Positions 16,169-24,379 of a DNA stretch of 36,630 nt are shown piece by piece. This DNA is from Campylobacterota bacterium (GTDB lineage Bacteria > Bdellovibrionota > Bacteriovoracia > Bacteriovoracales > Bacteriovoracaceae). Position 1 is the first letter of the stretch; each line of letters begins with the position of its first letter. The translations under genes and the position numbers were made by a program. The notes beneath the pieces are model-generated. The model did no database searches and was not told where the DNA came from. It saw only the letters and a list, made by a program, of their open reading frames with translations. The stretch spans positions 1-36,630 of the forward strand of contig QNFX01000022.1 in assembly GCA_003650125.1 (NCBI GenBank). Reading direction: 5' to 3'.

Positions 16169-17757
16169 ATATTACTCCTAATAGATTTTGCAGCTGATTG
16201 GGCGGTTAAAATACATCCCGCCAAAAAGGTTCCCTCTAACGCCCGTTTGCCATGCATACCACCACCACCAAAACCGGCGGCCTCGCCCACAGCATATAAT
16301 CCGGGAACGACTATTCCATCGCTGCTTAAAACTTTTGATTCAAGATCCGTTTGCATCCCTCCAAGGCTTTTTCTTGAAACGATAAATTCTCTAATTGCAA
16401 TTAAAGGCATCGCCTTCGGATCTAAAATCTTTTGAAATTTACACGTTCTGACTTTATCTCCACGGTAGTTTCTGATCATGGCAATTCGTCTAAGTTGATC
16501 ATCATTGTGAAACTTCACACCACGATCAATTTGATCATCGTATTTTTTGATTTCACTTTTTAGAAATTCAGCATTAATCTTTTCACCAAAGTTCTTAGTT
16601 GTCATTTTACTTGCTAATTCTTCAATCGATCCAGCAACAACAAAATCTTCACAGTTTTGAGTGAGGTCTTCAACAAGTTCTTTATTACCTAAGAGAATAG
16701 ATTTGATAAAACCAAAAAAGTTCTTTTCTCTGATGGCCTTGTTAAATTCAGAGCCAGAAACAGCGAGTTCCTTTAGAGCGATTTTTTGATTTAGAATCTG
16801 CCAAGAATATCCCTTTTCAGTTTTACAAATATTTTTTACTAAATCACTTGTATCAAAGGAGGTAATTAAAGGCCTCGGCCCTATTCGTTTTCCCCGATGA
16901 TCCATCCAAAGAGCAGATTTTGGAGGGACTAGACTGAGTCCATGGTTTTCTCTAAAAGGTCGTGGATGGTGAATACCAGCAGCATAGTTCCACATCCTGT
17001 CCATATGAGTAAGATTTCCTCCTACTTCTTGTACTTTATCATGCAGAAAGCCATCAGCGAATTCATGGGAACCATTGAGCATTTTTTCAGGAGCTCTACC
17101 AAGATATATCGGCCAATTTTTTTTGATCCTATCAATGTTTCCACCATAGCCTCCACAGGCCATAACAACTGATGGCCCATGGGCCTCAAAGTTATTACCA
17201 AAAACGCCAATAACTTTACCGTCTTGAGAAATAAAGTCTTCAACTTTGTGAGAAAAATAAATTTGTAGATTTTCTCTTTTGGGATGAGCATAAAGTCTTT
17301 TAACAAGTTGAATGATTAATTCTTGTCCAGTTCCCCAGATCATGTGAAAGCGCGGAACGCTATTTCCTGGTTTGAAAATACCTCGCTCTACCCAGTGAAC
17401 TACGGGAAAAAAACCAACATTTCTTTTTTTTAACCAGTAAAAGATATCTCTTTCAGAGTTTTCAATTAATTTTCTTGCCCACTTTTTAGGTAGTTCATCA
17501 CCTTCACCAAATTCGGCAAAGCTGCACCAATCTGACCAGGCGAGATCAATACTATCTTTAACGCCATTTTTCTTTTGAGTGGGACTGCCTACTATAAAGA
17601 CACCGCCAAATGCTTCTTTGGCCAGACCACCAAATCTATCTTCGGTACTGCGATCTAAAAGGGTTACTGATTTACCAGAATCCAAAAGTTCTAGTGCGGT
17701 GGTGATTCCTGCCAGTCCACCACCTACAATAACGACATCTGATTTATATTTTTCCAT
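16165..17757 (-). CDS. FAD-binding dehydrogenase (ketosteroid dehydrogenase / fumarate reductase flavoprotein-like)
   Basis: The 530-residue protein opens with the dinucleotide-binding motif VVIVGGGLAG (GGGLAG at 12-17, acidic D35 closing the fold). It ends with the second FAD motif GLYAVGEAAGFGGGGMHG. The overall pattern, including the WSDWCSFAEFGEGDELP segment and GTGQELI, matches a group annotated as putative FAD-binding dehydrogenase, related to 3-ketosteroid delta-1-dehydrogenases. Such enzymes insert or remove a C=C bond next to a carbonyl. The gene is translationally coupled to the downstream TPP enzyme. No steroid-degradation genes are nearby, so a steroid substrate should not be assumed. 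Confidence 0.85.
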   Translation of the reverse strand: MEKYKSDVVIVGGGLAGITTALELLDSGKSVTLLDRSTEDRFGGLAKEAFGGVFIVGSPTQKKNGVKDSIDLAWSDWCSFAEFGEGDELPKKWARKLIENSERDIFYWLKKRNVGFFPVVHWVERGIFKPGNSVPRFHMIWGTGQELIIQLVKRLYAHPKRENLQIYFSHKVEDFISQDGKVIGVFGNNFEAHGPSVVMACGGYGGNIDRIKKNWPIYLGRAPEKMLNGSHEFADGFLHDKVQEVGGNLTHMDRMWNYAAGIHHPRPFRENHGLSLVPPKSALWMDHRGKRIGPRPLITSFDTSDLVKNICKTEKGYSWQILNQKIALKELAVSGSEFNKAIREKNFFGFIKSILLGNKELVEDLTQNCEDFVVAGSIEELASKMTTKNFGEKINAEFLKSEIKKYDDQIDRGVKFHNDDQLRRIAMIRNYRGDKVRTCKFQKILDPKAMPLIAIREFIVSRKSLGGMQTDLESKVLSSDGIVVPGLYAVGEAAGFGGGGMHGKRALEGTFLAGCILTAQSAAKSIRSNI

Positions 17758-17841
17758 AAAAAGCCTTTTAAATTTATAGCCCGCAATATAGATCTTTTTC
17801 GCAGTAATTTAAATAGATTTGTCGTAAATGACGCCATGTGC

Positions 17842-17870
17842 TTGACCTGGTGCATTGGTGGCAATTATCC
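17842..17870 (+). promoter_or_regulatory. promoter with leaderless spacing before the methyltransferase gene
   Basis: TTGACC (17842-17847), a 17-base spacer and TTATCC (17865-17870) end 7 bases before the ATG at 17878, so RNA would begin at about the start codon. No Shine-Dalgarno is present. Confidence 0.45.
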
Positions 17871-17877
17871 TTAATAT

Positions 17878-18615
17878 ATGAAATATTATCAATGTTACGA
17901 GCAAGTGTATGAGGACCTGAGAAAGGCCCAGCAATTTACTCCCACCCCCAATAATTCCTTAGTGGAGTTTTTTAATGAAGAGGTAAAGGGTCGACTTCCA
18001 CTCAATAAGCTAGGAGACTGCGATCTCCTAGAAGTTGGATGTGGTGCAAAATCTATATTTAATGATTTTAATGATCCTCGATTGAAAACTTTAGGAATTG
18101 ATATATCAAGGAATGCAATTTCCTGGGCCGAGGAATTTAATAAAAATAATAATATTAAATACTTAAACCTCGATGTCTGTAAAATGAACTTTAAAGAAGA
18201 GTTTGATCTGGTTTTTGATGGTCATCTGCTCCATTGCTTAACAGATGAAGAAGATCGCAAAAAGGCATTGAAAAATATTTACAACGCGCTAAGACCAAAT
18301 GGACTTTTTATTTTAGAGACTATGACCTCGCATAAAAAAATGTCCTTTGAAGAAAATTTGTATTTTCAAAATGATACTCTGTATCGATTATTCACCAACG
18401 CAAGATATGATTTAACCTTTTTTAATGGCGCGCCATATCTTCCCATTAGAAAAATAAATACTGCAATGGATACAGAACAGGAAATAATCAATGCAGGATT
18501 TCAAATTATTTATCTTTATGTGCTTGGTAATAGAAAAATTATTCCTTATGAAGGTAGGTCTGTTCCGTTGATATCAGATCCCGACTCCCTTCGACTTATA
18601 GCAGTGAAAAAGTAA
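17878..18615 (+). CDS. class I SAM-dependent methyltransferase
   Basis: The 245-residue protein has motif I LLEVGCGAKSIF (about 55-66), motif II LGIDIS at the acidic strand end, and the FDLVFDGHLLHCL / LRPNGLFILETM pair typical of Methyltransf_11/25 proteins. It should bind S-adenosylmethionine in the cytoplasm; the acceptor is unknown. The start ATG has no Shine-Dalgarno but follows a promoter at a distance expected for a leaderless mRNA. It is transcribed alone, divergent from the FAD dehydrogenase, and followed by a GC-rich hairpin terminator. Confidence 0.85.
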   Translation: MKYYQCYEQVYEDLRKAQQFTPTPNNSLVEFFNEEVKGRLPLNKLGDCDLLEVGCGAKSIFNDFNDPRLKTLGIDISRNAISWAEEFNKNNNIKYLNLDVCKMNFKEEFDLVFDGHLLHCLTDEEDRKKALKNIYNALRPNGLFILETMTSHKKMSFEENLYFQNDTLYRLFTNARYDLTFFNGAPYLPIRKINTAMDTEQEIINAGFQIIYLYVLGNRKIIPYEGRSVPLISDPDSLRLIAVKK

Positions 18616-18622
18616 AATCTCT

Positions 18623-18649
18623 ATGGGGGCCATAGGTCGGCCCCATTTT
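18623..18649 (+). terminator. intrinsic terminator after the methyltransferase gene
   Basis: ATGGGG-GCC pairs with GGCCCCAT (18639-18646) with one bulged G, followed by TTTTA. The short T-run makes it moderate in strength. It may also insulate the convergent thioredoxin-like gene. Confidence 0.6.
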
Positions 18650-18661
18650 ACGAACTCGTAA

Positions 18662-19531
18662 CTAAAGAGCAAGTACTAGGAATTCTTCCATCCCTTCGCC
18701 TTGATCATCGGGGAAAGCGTAACCTTCGTTGATCTTTTTTCCATCCTTGTAAAGAATGAAATAAGGACTAGATTTAACACCTTCTCTTTTGGCAATATTA
18801 TTTAGCTCTGAATAGTCTTCAGATTTTGGGTTCCACCAAAGTTTGTGAACATCAATTGAGTCTCGATATCTTTTTTCAACGGCCGGAACGGATCCTAGGT
18901 TTTCAAGAAGTAAACAGTGGACACAATATGTAAGACCAAATTTAACTAAAACTGGTTTAGTAAATGAGGCATCAATGACATCTCTTCTAAATTCAACATC
19001 TGAATCAATAGTGTGAGCAGCATTCCAAGGGTTGTTATGATCAATTTCAAACATTTTCTTTGGAGTATAAGGATAGAAGTAACCTTCTCCTCTTTCGCCT
19101 CTAGCTTCTATTTGATTTTTAAGAAGACCTAGCTTTTGGATCATTTTCCAAGCAGCGATTCTCGCTTCAATATTTGTTCTAGATTGAGTGATGGTAAGAT
19201 ATTTTTGAACTTCAGCTTGAAAAGCGCTAGATAGTTCATCTAGGTTAAATTTTCCATCTCTATTTCCTTTTGTCGTATCGTTGTACCAAGAAAGGGCCTT
19301 GTAGAATCTATCTCCCGTATGAGCATTTTCAGGAAGAAAAGGTGTATTTACCGCTTTAATAAAAGAATTAACGTGAGTTTTTGGATTCGGTGTCTCAAGT
19401 AGGGCATTAAAAAGAGTTACTAGTTCACTATCGTTAAATCCATCATCAGCTTTTTCATTGTAAAGGTTTTCAAAAGTTTCGGCCTTAACTTCGATAGCTA
19501 AAAGCATTACTAAAAGGGTTAATAATTTCAT
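18662..19531 (-). CDS. secreted thioredoxin-like protein with EF-hand-like loop
   Basis: Residues 1-17 are a signal peptide (cleavage after VKA). The C-terminal part (about 185-289) is a thioredoxin fold: KPVLVKFGLTYCVHC with the redox pair C203-C206, then a SSPYFILYKDGK segment that supplies the cis-Pro. Residues 88-99 (K-G-N-R-D-G-K-F-N-L-D-E) read as a 12-position EF-hand loop with Gly at 6 and Glu at 12, but with Lys at 1, so calcium binding may be weak. The middle is helical and novel. It probably handles thiols or disulfides in the periplasm. A good Shine-Dalgarno (GAGAGGAG) precedes the ATG. It sits downstream of the YqeY gene after an 86-base gap. Confidence 0.75.
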   Translation of the reverse strand: MKLLTLLVMLLAIEVKAETFENLYNEKADDGFNDSELVTLFNALLETPNPKTHVNSFIKAVNTPFLPENAHTGDRFYKALSWYNDTTKGNRDGKFNLDELSSAFQAEVQKYLTITQSRTNIEARIAAWKMIQKLGLLKNQIEARGERGEGYFYPYTPKKMFEIDHNNPWNAAHTIDSDVEFRRDVIDASFTKPVLVKFGLTYCVHCLLLENLGSVPAVEKRYRDSIDVHKLWWNPKSEDYSELNNIAKREGVKSSPYFILYKDGKKINEGYAFPDDQGEGMEEFLVLAL

Positions 19532-19620
19532 AAGTTTTCTCCTCTCTAATTTAAATATTAGAAAGGATTTAACACACTGAGTCTTAAAGGCAAGAGTTTT
19601 TAAGGTTTCAGGTAATAATT

Positions 19621-20034
19621 TTAGCTTTTTAGGGCGGCAATCACCATTTGAGATGCCTTCTTACCATCAAATCTTCCCTTAATCTTTGGCGAGAGCTCTT
19701 TCATCACCATTCCCATATTAGGATTATCAAGTCCTTGGATGATTTCTTTAATCAGGTTCGCTACCCCTTCTTCCTTGAGTTCTTCGGGCATGTAAGGGGT
19801 TAAAAAAGTAATTTCAAGTTCAGTTTTTGCTCGTTGATCTGAGCCTTCAGGGAAGAGCCCTATAGAATCTTTAAGCTTTTTTACGTAACTGACAACTACA
19901 TCGAGCTCTGGTTTGGGACTTTTGCTCACTTTATTTTCTATGAGCATGGCCTTTAGATATCGAATCGCATCGAGTCGGCCTTTGTCTTTTGCCTTCATGG
20001 CAGTTTTTATATCTTCATTTATTCGATTAAACAT
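19621..20034 (-). CDS. yqeY: GatB/YqeY domain protein
   Basis: The 137-residue product is a full-length YqeY: KTAMKAKDKGRLDAIRYLKA at the N-terminus, LTPYMPEEL in the middle, and the C-terminal GMVMKELSPKIKGRFDGKKAS helix bundle similar to the tail of GatB. YqeY proteins are cytoplasmic, tRNA-amidotransferase-tail-like, and of unsettled function. The ATG follows the CoA-transferase-like stop without a gap, making it the third gene of a minus-strand operon with the DUF255 and CaiB-like genes. Confidence 0.93.
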   Translation of the reverse strand: MFNRINEDIKTAMKAKDKGRLDAIRYLKAMLIENKVSKSPKPELDVVVSYVKKLKDSIGLFPEGSDQRAKTELEITFLTPYMPEELKEEGVANLIKEIIQGLDNPNMGMVMKELSPKIKGRFDGKKASQMVIAALKS

Positions 20035-20955
20035 TTATACCTCGCTTAAGCAGATATCTTCATTTTCAGACATCTTTAATATTTCTGATTTATTTAACTT
20101 TAAAAAATTATCACTTACTTTTTTAAATAAGCTTTGATCTGGATTAAAACGAAAAGTTGCAGGGATGTCTAGGGAGAAAATCTCACAAAAACGATTCCAG
20201 AACTTTTCCTCTACTGCACCTAGTGCCACATATTTACCATCTTTTGTCTTGTAGATGCTATAGCAGGGGTATCTGCCATTATGTAAAAATTTACTCATCT
20301 TACCTCTGATTTTTTTAGGCCAAAAGGGCCCGAAAATTTCTTTAGTTGATTCAAGAAGATAACTCTGGGCAAAGATGGTTGTATTTTCACTTTTTGCTTT
20401 ATTAATGGCACAGACAAGGTCAAAGGCAGCTTTAACTCCAAAATTTATTCCTGATATTGGCAAGTATGGAGGATCGATGATTTCTTCATCTCTGCCTTCT
20501 ACATGAAGAGCGAGAAGTCCCGATAGCGCCATGGCATTTATATCATGCATGGATTTAGTGACTTTGCTGGAAGCAAAAAGTTCGACAACACCAATAGGCC
20601 TATTAACAGCTTTTATATCTTCATCAGTAACTTTTAACCGCTCTCTTAGTTTGGGCGGAATACCCATGATGATTCCATCGACTTCATTTAGTAAGTCTTT
20701 GATTTTATCGGGAGTCTGTGGGTCTTTAAAATCTAAGCGAACAATATTTTTACCACTATTTAACTCGTCATACATGGCGGGAAAGCTCTCATCCATTTCA
20801 GCAAATAGTCCATAAATGAAAGGATCTTTAAATTTGGCATCTTCAACTTTTATAACTTCAGCTCCTTGATCGGCGAGAATTTTTCCGCCGAGAGGGCCTG
20901 GAAGACGGTGACTTAAATCAAGAATTTTGATGCCAGCGAGTAAGTTATTTTTCAT
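20035..20955 (-). CDS. CaiB/BaiF family (CoA transferase / alpha-methylacyl-CoA racemase-like), catalytic Asp apparently missing
   Basis: The N-terminal [31 protein letters not shown] is the signature Rossmann part of class III CoA transferases and AMACR. By eye alignment to AMACR/MCR, the catalytic His (H137 in [11 protein letters not shown]) and Glu (E249 in LGAVEEKFW) are kept. The aspartate expected near 167-171 lies in PISGINFG and is absent. That Asp carries the CoA-anhydride in transferases and is a racemase catalytic residue. At 306 residues the protein is also shorter than the family (about 360-400), mainly by a lost C-terminal part. It may be a CoA-ester binding or altered-activity homologue. 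The start overlaps the DUF255 stop by 11 bp and the gene abuts yqeY. Confidence 0.82.
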   Translation of the reverse strand: MKNNLLAGIKILDLSHRLPGPLGGKILADQGAEVIKVEDAKFKDPFIYGLFAEMDESFPAMYDELNSGKNIVRLDFKDPQTPDKIKDLLNEVDGIIMGIPPKLRERLKVTDEDIKAVNRPIGVVELFASSKVTKSMHDINAMALSGLLALHVEGRDEEIIDPPYLPISGINFGVKAAFDLVCAINKAKSENTTIFAQSYLLESTKEIFGPFWPKKIRGKMSKFLHNGRYPCYSIYKTKDGKYVALGAVEEKFWNRFCEIFSLDIPATFRFNPDQSLFKKVSDNFLKLNKSEILKMSENEDICLSEV

Positions 20956-22996
20956 TTTTTACTTCCTCTTTTGGCGCCAGCGTTTCGATGAAATTATCGA
21001 CTCCCTCTCCTTGCAGCTCACAAGCTTTAAGGGAGCAAATTTGCCACTTATTTGTTTCTTCTTCCTGATAATCAATTACAAAACGAGGAAGAAAATATGT
21101 TATAAATTTGGAAAACTTGCTCTCTTTAACCCACGTAGCGGGAACTTTAACAACCTTGTAGGCAGCAATTGGATAGGTGAGAGCACGCAGGGCCTCGCCA
21201 GAACCATAAGGGTATCTCAAGGTTTCAAAAGTCAGTCCTTCCTCAACATCTTTTATTGCCTCTATAAGTTTTAAATCTTGGAAAAGTACCGCTCCTCTTC
21301 TAGTTAGTGAAACTAAAGTTGAGAGTGGAGATCTGAAGGAGGCATCAAATGAGTTTAATTTCAGGTTGGGATAAAGTAAGTCATCATTTAAGCTTTTTGC
21401 CCGAGTAAGTGCCTTACCCTCAGAGATAAATTCAGTATGGATAAACTCTAAGGTGTCTTTGAAGTTATTTTTAAAATCGGGATTACCTGAGATTTCATAA
21501 AGTCTAAGCATGGCCTCAGCAAAGAAAACATAATCTTCAAGATAGGGAATAGAGTCGTCCATGGTAGTGGTATGTTTTATTTTTGTCCCCACATCTTGCG
21601 CTTTCATGACAAATGTTTCAAAGGATCCTTTTAAAGCATCATTTAAAATCTTTTGTGCTCGATATTTTATCGGATCAATTGGACAGTATTGAATAACATC
21701 AATAAGTGCACTTAAAGTTAAGAAATTCCAACTCGCTACCCCTTTATTGTCTGTGGCCGGCGGAATGCGCTTTTTTCTCTCAGTTAAAATGGCCTTACGT
21801 GTTTGTCGAACTAGGTCCCAGCCTTCTTGGGTAAAGATTTCTTTAGCAAGGTCAAAATCAAGAGAGATTACATTTTGTCCATTTTCAAAATTTCCCTCTT
21901 TGGTGATACGGAACCACTTTTTTAATTTATCTAAGTTCTTGGTTAAACTTTTTTCTTTATCGTCATTATTTTTTAGCGCCTCTTCAAATTCTTTTAGACC
22001 AAAAGTTTGATAGAGCCCTTCAATACCTTCGGAGTCAGCATCTTGGGCACTGAAAAAGAACCCCTTTTCTGATTGCATTTCATTTTCAAGATAATCTAAG
22101 GTATCCATAATACCGTCAAAAACTAGTGGTGATGGGTAGAGTGGCCCTACTTTGGCCAGAAGTTTTAAAAGTCCGGCCTGGTCGTAGAGCATTTTTTCAA
22201 AGTGAGGAACAAGCCACATTTCATCTACGCTGTAGCGATGAATGCCTCCTCGCACGTGATCGTTGATTCCACCCATTAACATTTTGTCGATAGAATCGAT
22301 TATGTGTTTGCCATATTTTTGATCAACTTTTCCCTCAAGCATTTGCTCCACGGCCCATTCTAAATAGGCAAAGTTGGGAAACTTTGGTGCCTCTCCATAG
22401 CCGCCATACTTGTCATCTTGAAGATCTTTAAGTGCCTCTAGTATCATCATAGGAGTTGGAAATTGAGCTAGTTCTGGTTTTTCCCCTTCTATTTGGGGGC
22501 CCGTTAAAATATCATCGATTACATTTTTAGCATCAGCTTCAATTTTTTCTCTATCGTCGTTATAGAGCGAGTTAATTTTTTGGATAATTTCTAAAAATGA
22601 AGTTTCGCCGAATTTCGCTTCTGCTGGAAAATAGGTTCCCACAAAAAAAGGCTTCATATCAGGTAGCAAAAATGCAGATAAAGGCCATCCTCCAGTTTGG
22701 GTGAAACGTTGGCAGGCCTGTTGGTAATAAGCATCTAGATCGGGATATTCTTCTCTATCTACTTTTATGCACACATAGTTTTCATTTAAAAAATTGGCGA
22801 TATCTTTATTTTCAAAAGATTCATGGGCCATTACATGACACCAATGACAGGAGGAATATCCGATAGATAGAAATATGGGTTTATTTTCCTCTTTGGCCTT
22901 TTGTAACGCTTCAGGCCCGTAAGGAAACCAATCAACAGGGTTATTTTCATGTTGTTTAAGATATGCAGATTTTTCATTTTTGAGTCTATTGGACAT
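20945..22996 (-). CDS. DUF255 / YyaL-type thioredoxin-domain protein
   Basis: After the N-terminal NPVDWFPYG motif comes [16 protein letters not shown] with the CHWC pair, then [12 protein letters not shown] and PFFVGTYFP, the unmistakable start of the DUF255 (YyaL/SPATA20) family. The remaining ~500 residues form the (alpha/alpha)6-barrel part, with [25 protein letters not shown]. Function is not established for the family; some members resemble cellobiose-epimerase-type barrels. I place the start at 22996, not at an in-frame ATG 27 bases further out (23023), because AAAGGAAAT sits at the proper distance before it. The resulting protein has 683 residues, near family length. It heads the operon with the CaiB-like and yqeY genes. 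Confidence 0.92.
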   Translation of the reverse strand: MSNRLKNEKSAYLKQHENNPVDWFPYGPEALQKAKEENKPIFLSIGYSSCHWCHVMAHESFENKDIANFLNENYVCIKVDREEYPDLDAYYQQACQRFTQTGGWPLSAFLLPDMKPFFVGTYFPAEAKFGETSFLEIIQKINSLYNDDREKIEADAKNVIDDILTGPQIEGEKPELAQFPTPMMILEALKDLQDDKYGGYGEAPKFPNFAYLEWAVEQMLEGKVDQKYGKHIIDSIDKMLMGGINDHVRGGIHRYSVDEMWLVPHFEKMLYDQAGLLKLLAKVGPLYPSPLVFDGIMDTLDYLENEMQSEKGFFFSAQDADSEGIEGLYQTFGLKEFEEALKNNDDKEKSLTKNLDKLKKWFRITKEGNFENGQNVISLDFDLAKEIFTQEGWDLVRQTRKAILTERKKRIPPATDNKGVASWNFLTLSALIDVIQYCPIDPIKYRAQKILNDALKGSFETFVMKAQDVGTKIKHTTTMDDSIPYLEDYVFFAEAMLRLYEISGNPDFKNNFKDTLEFIHTEFISEGKALTRAKSLNDDLLYPNLKLNSFDASFRSPLSTLVSLTRRGAVLFQDLKLIEAIKDVEEGLTFETLRYPYGSGEALRALTYPIAAYKVVKVPATWVKESKFSKFITYFLPRFVIDYQEEETNKWQICSLKACELQGEGVDNFIETLAPKEEVKNEK

Positions 22997-23054
22997 GATA
23001 TTTCCTTTAAAATTTAGGCCCATTCTAGTTCAAAGGCCTGAGATTGAAAAATGA

Positions 23055-23060
23055 TATAAT
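23055..23060 (+). promoter_or_regulatory. TATAAT -10 box, leaderless spacing
   Basis: A perfect TATAAT ends 6 bases before the ATG at 23067. There is no good -35 at 16-18 bases upstream. The GAGGAG between the box and ATG touches the start codon and is too close to act as a normal ribosome-binding site. Confidence 0.4.
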
Positions 23061-23066
23061 GAGGAG

Positions 23067-23375
23067 ATGAGTAAATGGATTTATCTCAGCATTATTATCA
23101 TTATGACCACCACTCTCTACTTCATTGAGAGTAAACCTAAAATTATCTGTAGAGTTCCATGTAGTCATTGTAAAAAGGGATACGTGGAGCAGAATATGAC
23201 TAAAGAAGCGGTGGCCCTAAAAGGGAGAATTGCCTTTATTAAGACTAATAAGGGAAAAGTTATTAGGTTTGATGATTGCTTTGGGCTTAAAAAGCATTTT
23301 TTTCGTAGAAATTACACTCGCCATGGGGACCTTATCTGGGAGCCTATTTTCAGTGACTTGAGAGATACCAAATAG
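23067..23375 (+). CDS. small membrane-anchored or secreted protein with CxxxCxxC
   Basis: This 102-residue product begins with an uncleaved-looking hydrophobic segment (about 4-20), followed by C28, C32 and C35 in a short metal- or redox-type cluster, and C71. The rest is basic with aromatic residues. I do not recognise the family. It is divergent from the DUF255 gene, whose product also has a CxxC, and could act in the same compartment, but nothing direct supports that. The start at 23067 is chosen because the hydrophobic segment begins there and TATAAT sits 6 bases upstream. Confidence 0.65.
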   Translation: MSKWIYLSIIIIMTTTLYFIESKPKIICRVPCSHCKKGYVEQNMTKEAVALKGRIAFIKTNKGKVIRFDDCFGLKKHFFRRNYTRHGDLIWEPIFSDLRDTK

Positions 23376-23405
23376 GGAATAGATTACATGACCTAGTTGA
23401 TTCGA

Positions 23406-23434
23406 TTGTGCTAGATCAGATTTTCTGGTATTAA
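23406..23434 (+). promoter_or_regulatory. promoter before the lytic transglycosylase gene
   Basis: TTGTGC (23406-23411), a 17-base spacer and TATTAA (23429-23434) end 9 bases before the ATG at 23444. The transcript would carry about three leader bases and there is no Shine-Dalgarno. Confidence 0.4.
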
Positions 23435-23443
23435 AAGTTACTT

Positions 23444-24379
23444 ATGAAATTAATTCAGAGCGTTAAAAACAACATTGTTTTATTTGGGGATTTTAGGCCA
23501 TTTTTAGGACTATTAGTCTTCCTTCTTATGGGTATGAACTTTTACCCAGTGCTCTTAAAAGACGTCTATCACCAAAATGTGAACCTCGTTACGACCTCTA
23601 GTTCAGTTTATGGGCCTTCAAAATCTTTGGCGGTAGCAAAAGTTCCTTATAATTTTTATGGAGTGGTTAAATCATTTGGAAAATTTCCTTTAGAAAGGTT
23701 GAACGAAATTTCTAATGCTGAACTTGAAGGATTAATACTTAGTTCGCTGCCTCTTAATATGAGAAAAAAATTGCGACCGCATTTGGCGAGTGCTCTTAGA
23801 ATTTCTGAAAATCACCAAGTAGATCCTTTTTGGACTTTGTCCATTATGTATACCGAAAGTCATTTTGATCCAAGTGTTAATAGTATTGTTGATGCAAGAG
23901 GGTTGATGCAAATTATGCCAGATACGGGAAAGTTTTTGGCGCGGATCATGGAGAAAACTTATGTGTTAAAGACTCCTGCAGATCTAAACCGAAATTCTCG
24001 TATGAATATTGATATGGGAGTTTATTATTTGAATAGATTGTTAAAAAGGTATCATTATAACTACATCATCGCGACCGTTGCCTATAACATGGGACCGGGA
24101 AATGTTAGAACTATGATGATCAATGGTCGATCTATTGGGGTGAGAAATAACTATCTCACAAAAGTTACCGCAGCCTATAATGAAATAACTGAGAAGGCGC
24201 GAAGACACTTTGCTAAGATGAAAAAACCTTATAAACAAACATTTGTTGTAAGAAGAAGGTGGAAAGTTAGGGATTCTCGCAGGGTTTTTAGACTTTTCAA
24301 TAAAGTTGTACCACAGAATTTTGCCTATCTGCGAACGTCTGAATTTGATCGTGAAATTTCCAAAAAACTTATCTTTTAG
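23444..24379 (+). CDS. lytic transglycosylase, SLT domain, membrane-anchored
   Basis: A single hydrophobic segment at about 19-37 anchors or exports the protein. The SLT (goose-lysozyme-like) domain spans about 115-235: catalytic Glu E138 in MYTESHFDPSVNS, GLMQIMP at 153-159, and AYNMGPGNV at 213-221. These enzymes cleave the glycan strand of peptidoglycan, forming 1,6-anhydro-muramic ends, in the periplasm. The C-terminal 75 residues are strongly basic (FVVRRRWKVRDSRRVFRL) and may bind wall or nucleic acid. The 3' end overlaps the convergent lipoprotein gene by 11 bp. Confidence 0.9.
   Translation: MKLIQSVKNNIVLFGDFRPFLGLLVFLLMGMNFYPVLLKDVYHQNVNLVTTSSSVYGPSKSLAVAKVPYNFYGVVKSFGKFPLERLNEISNAELEGLILSSLPLNMRKKLRPHLASALRISENHQVDPFWTLSIMYTESHFDPSVNSIVDARGLMQIMPDTGKFLARIMEKTYVLKTPADLNRNSRMNIDMGVYYLNRLLKRYHYNYIIATVAYNMGPGNVRTMMINGRSIGVRNNYLTKVTAAYNEITEKARRHFAKMKKPYKQTFVVRRRWKVRDSRRVFRLFNKVVPQNFAYLRTSEFDREISKKLIF

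Noticed and set aside
18648-18661. TTACGA/TCGTAA inverted repeat between the methyltransferase terminator and the next gene
   Set aside because: Short, with a 2-base centre, in a convergent gap; no promoter nearby for it to control.
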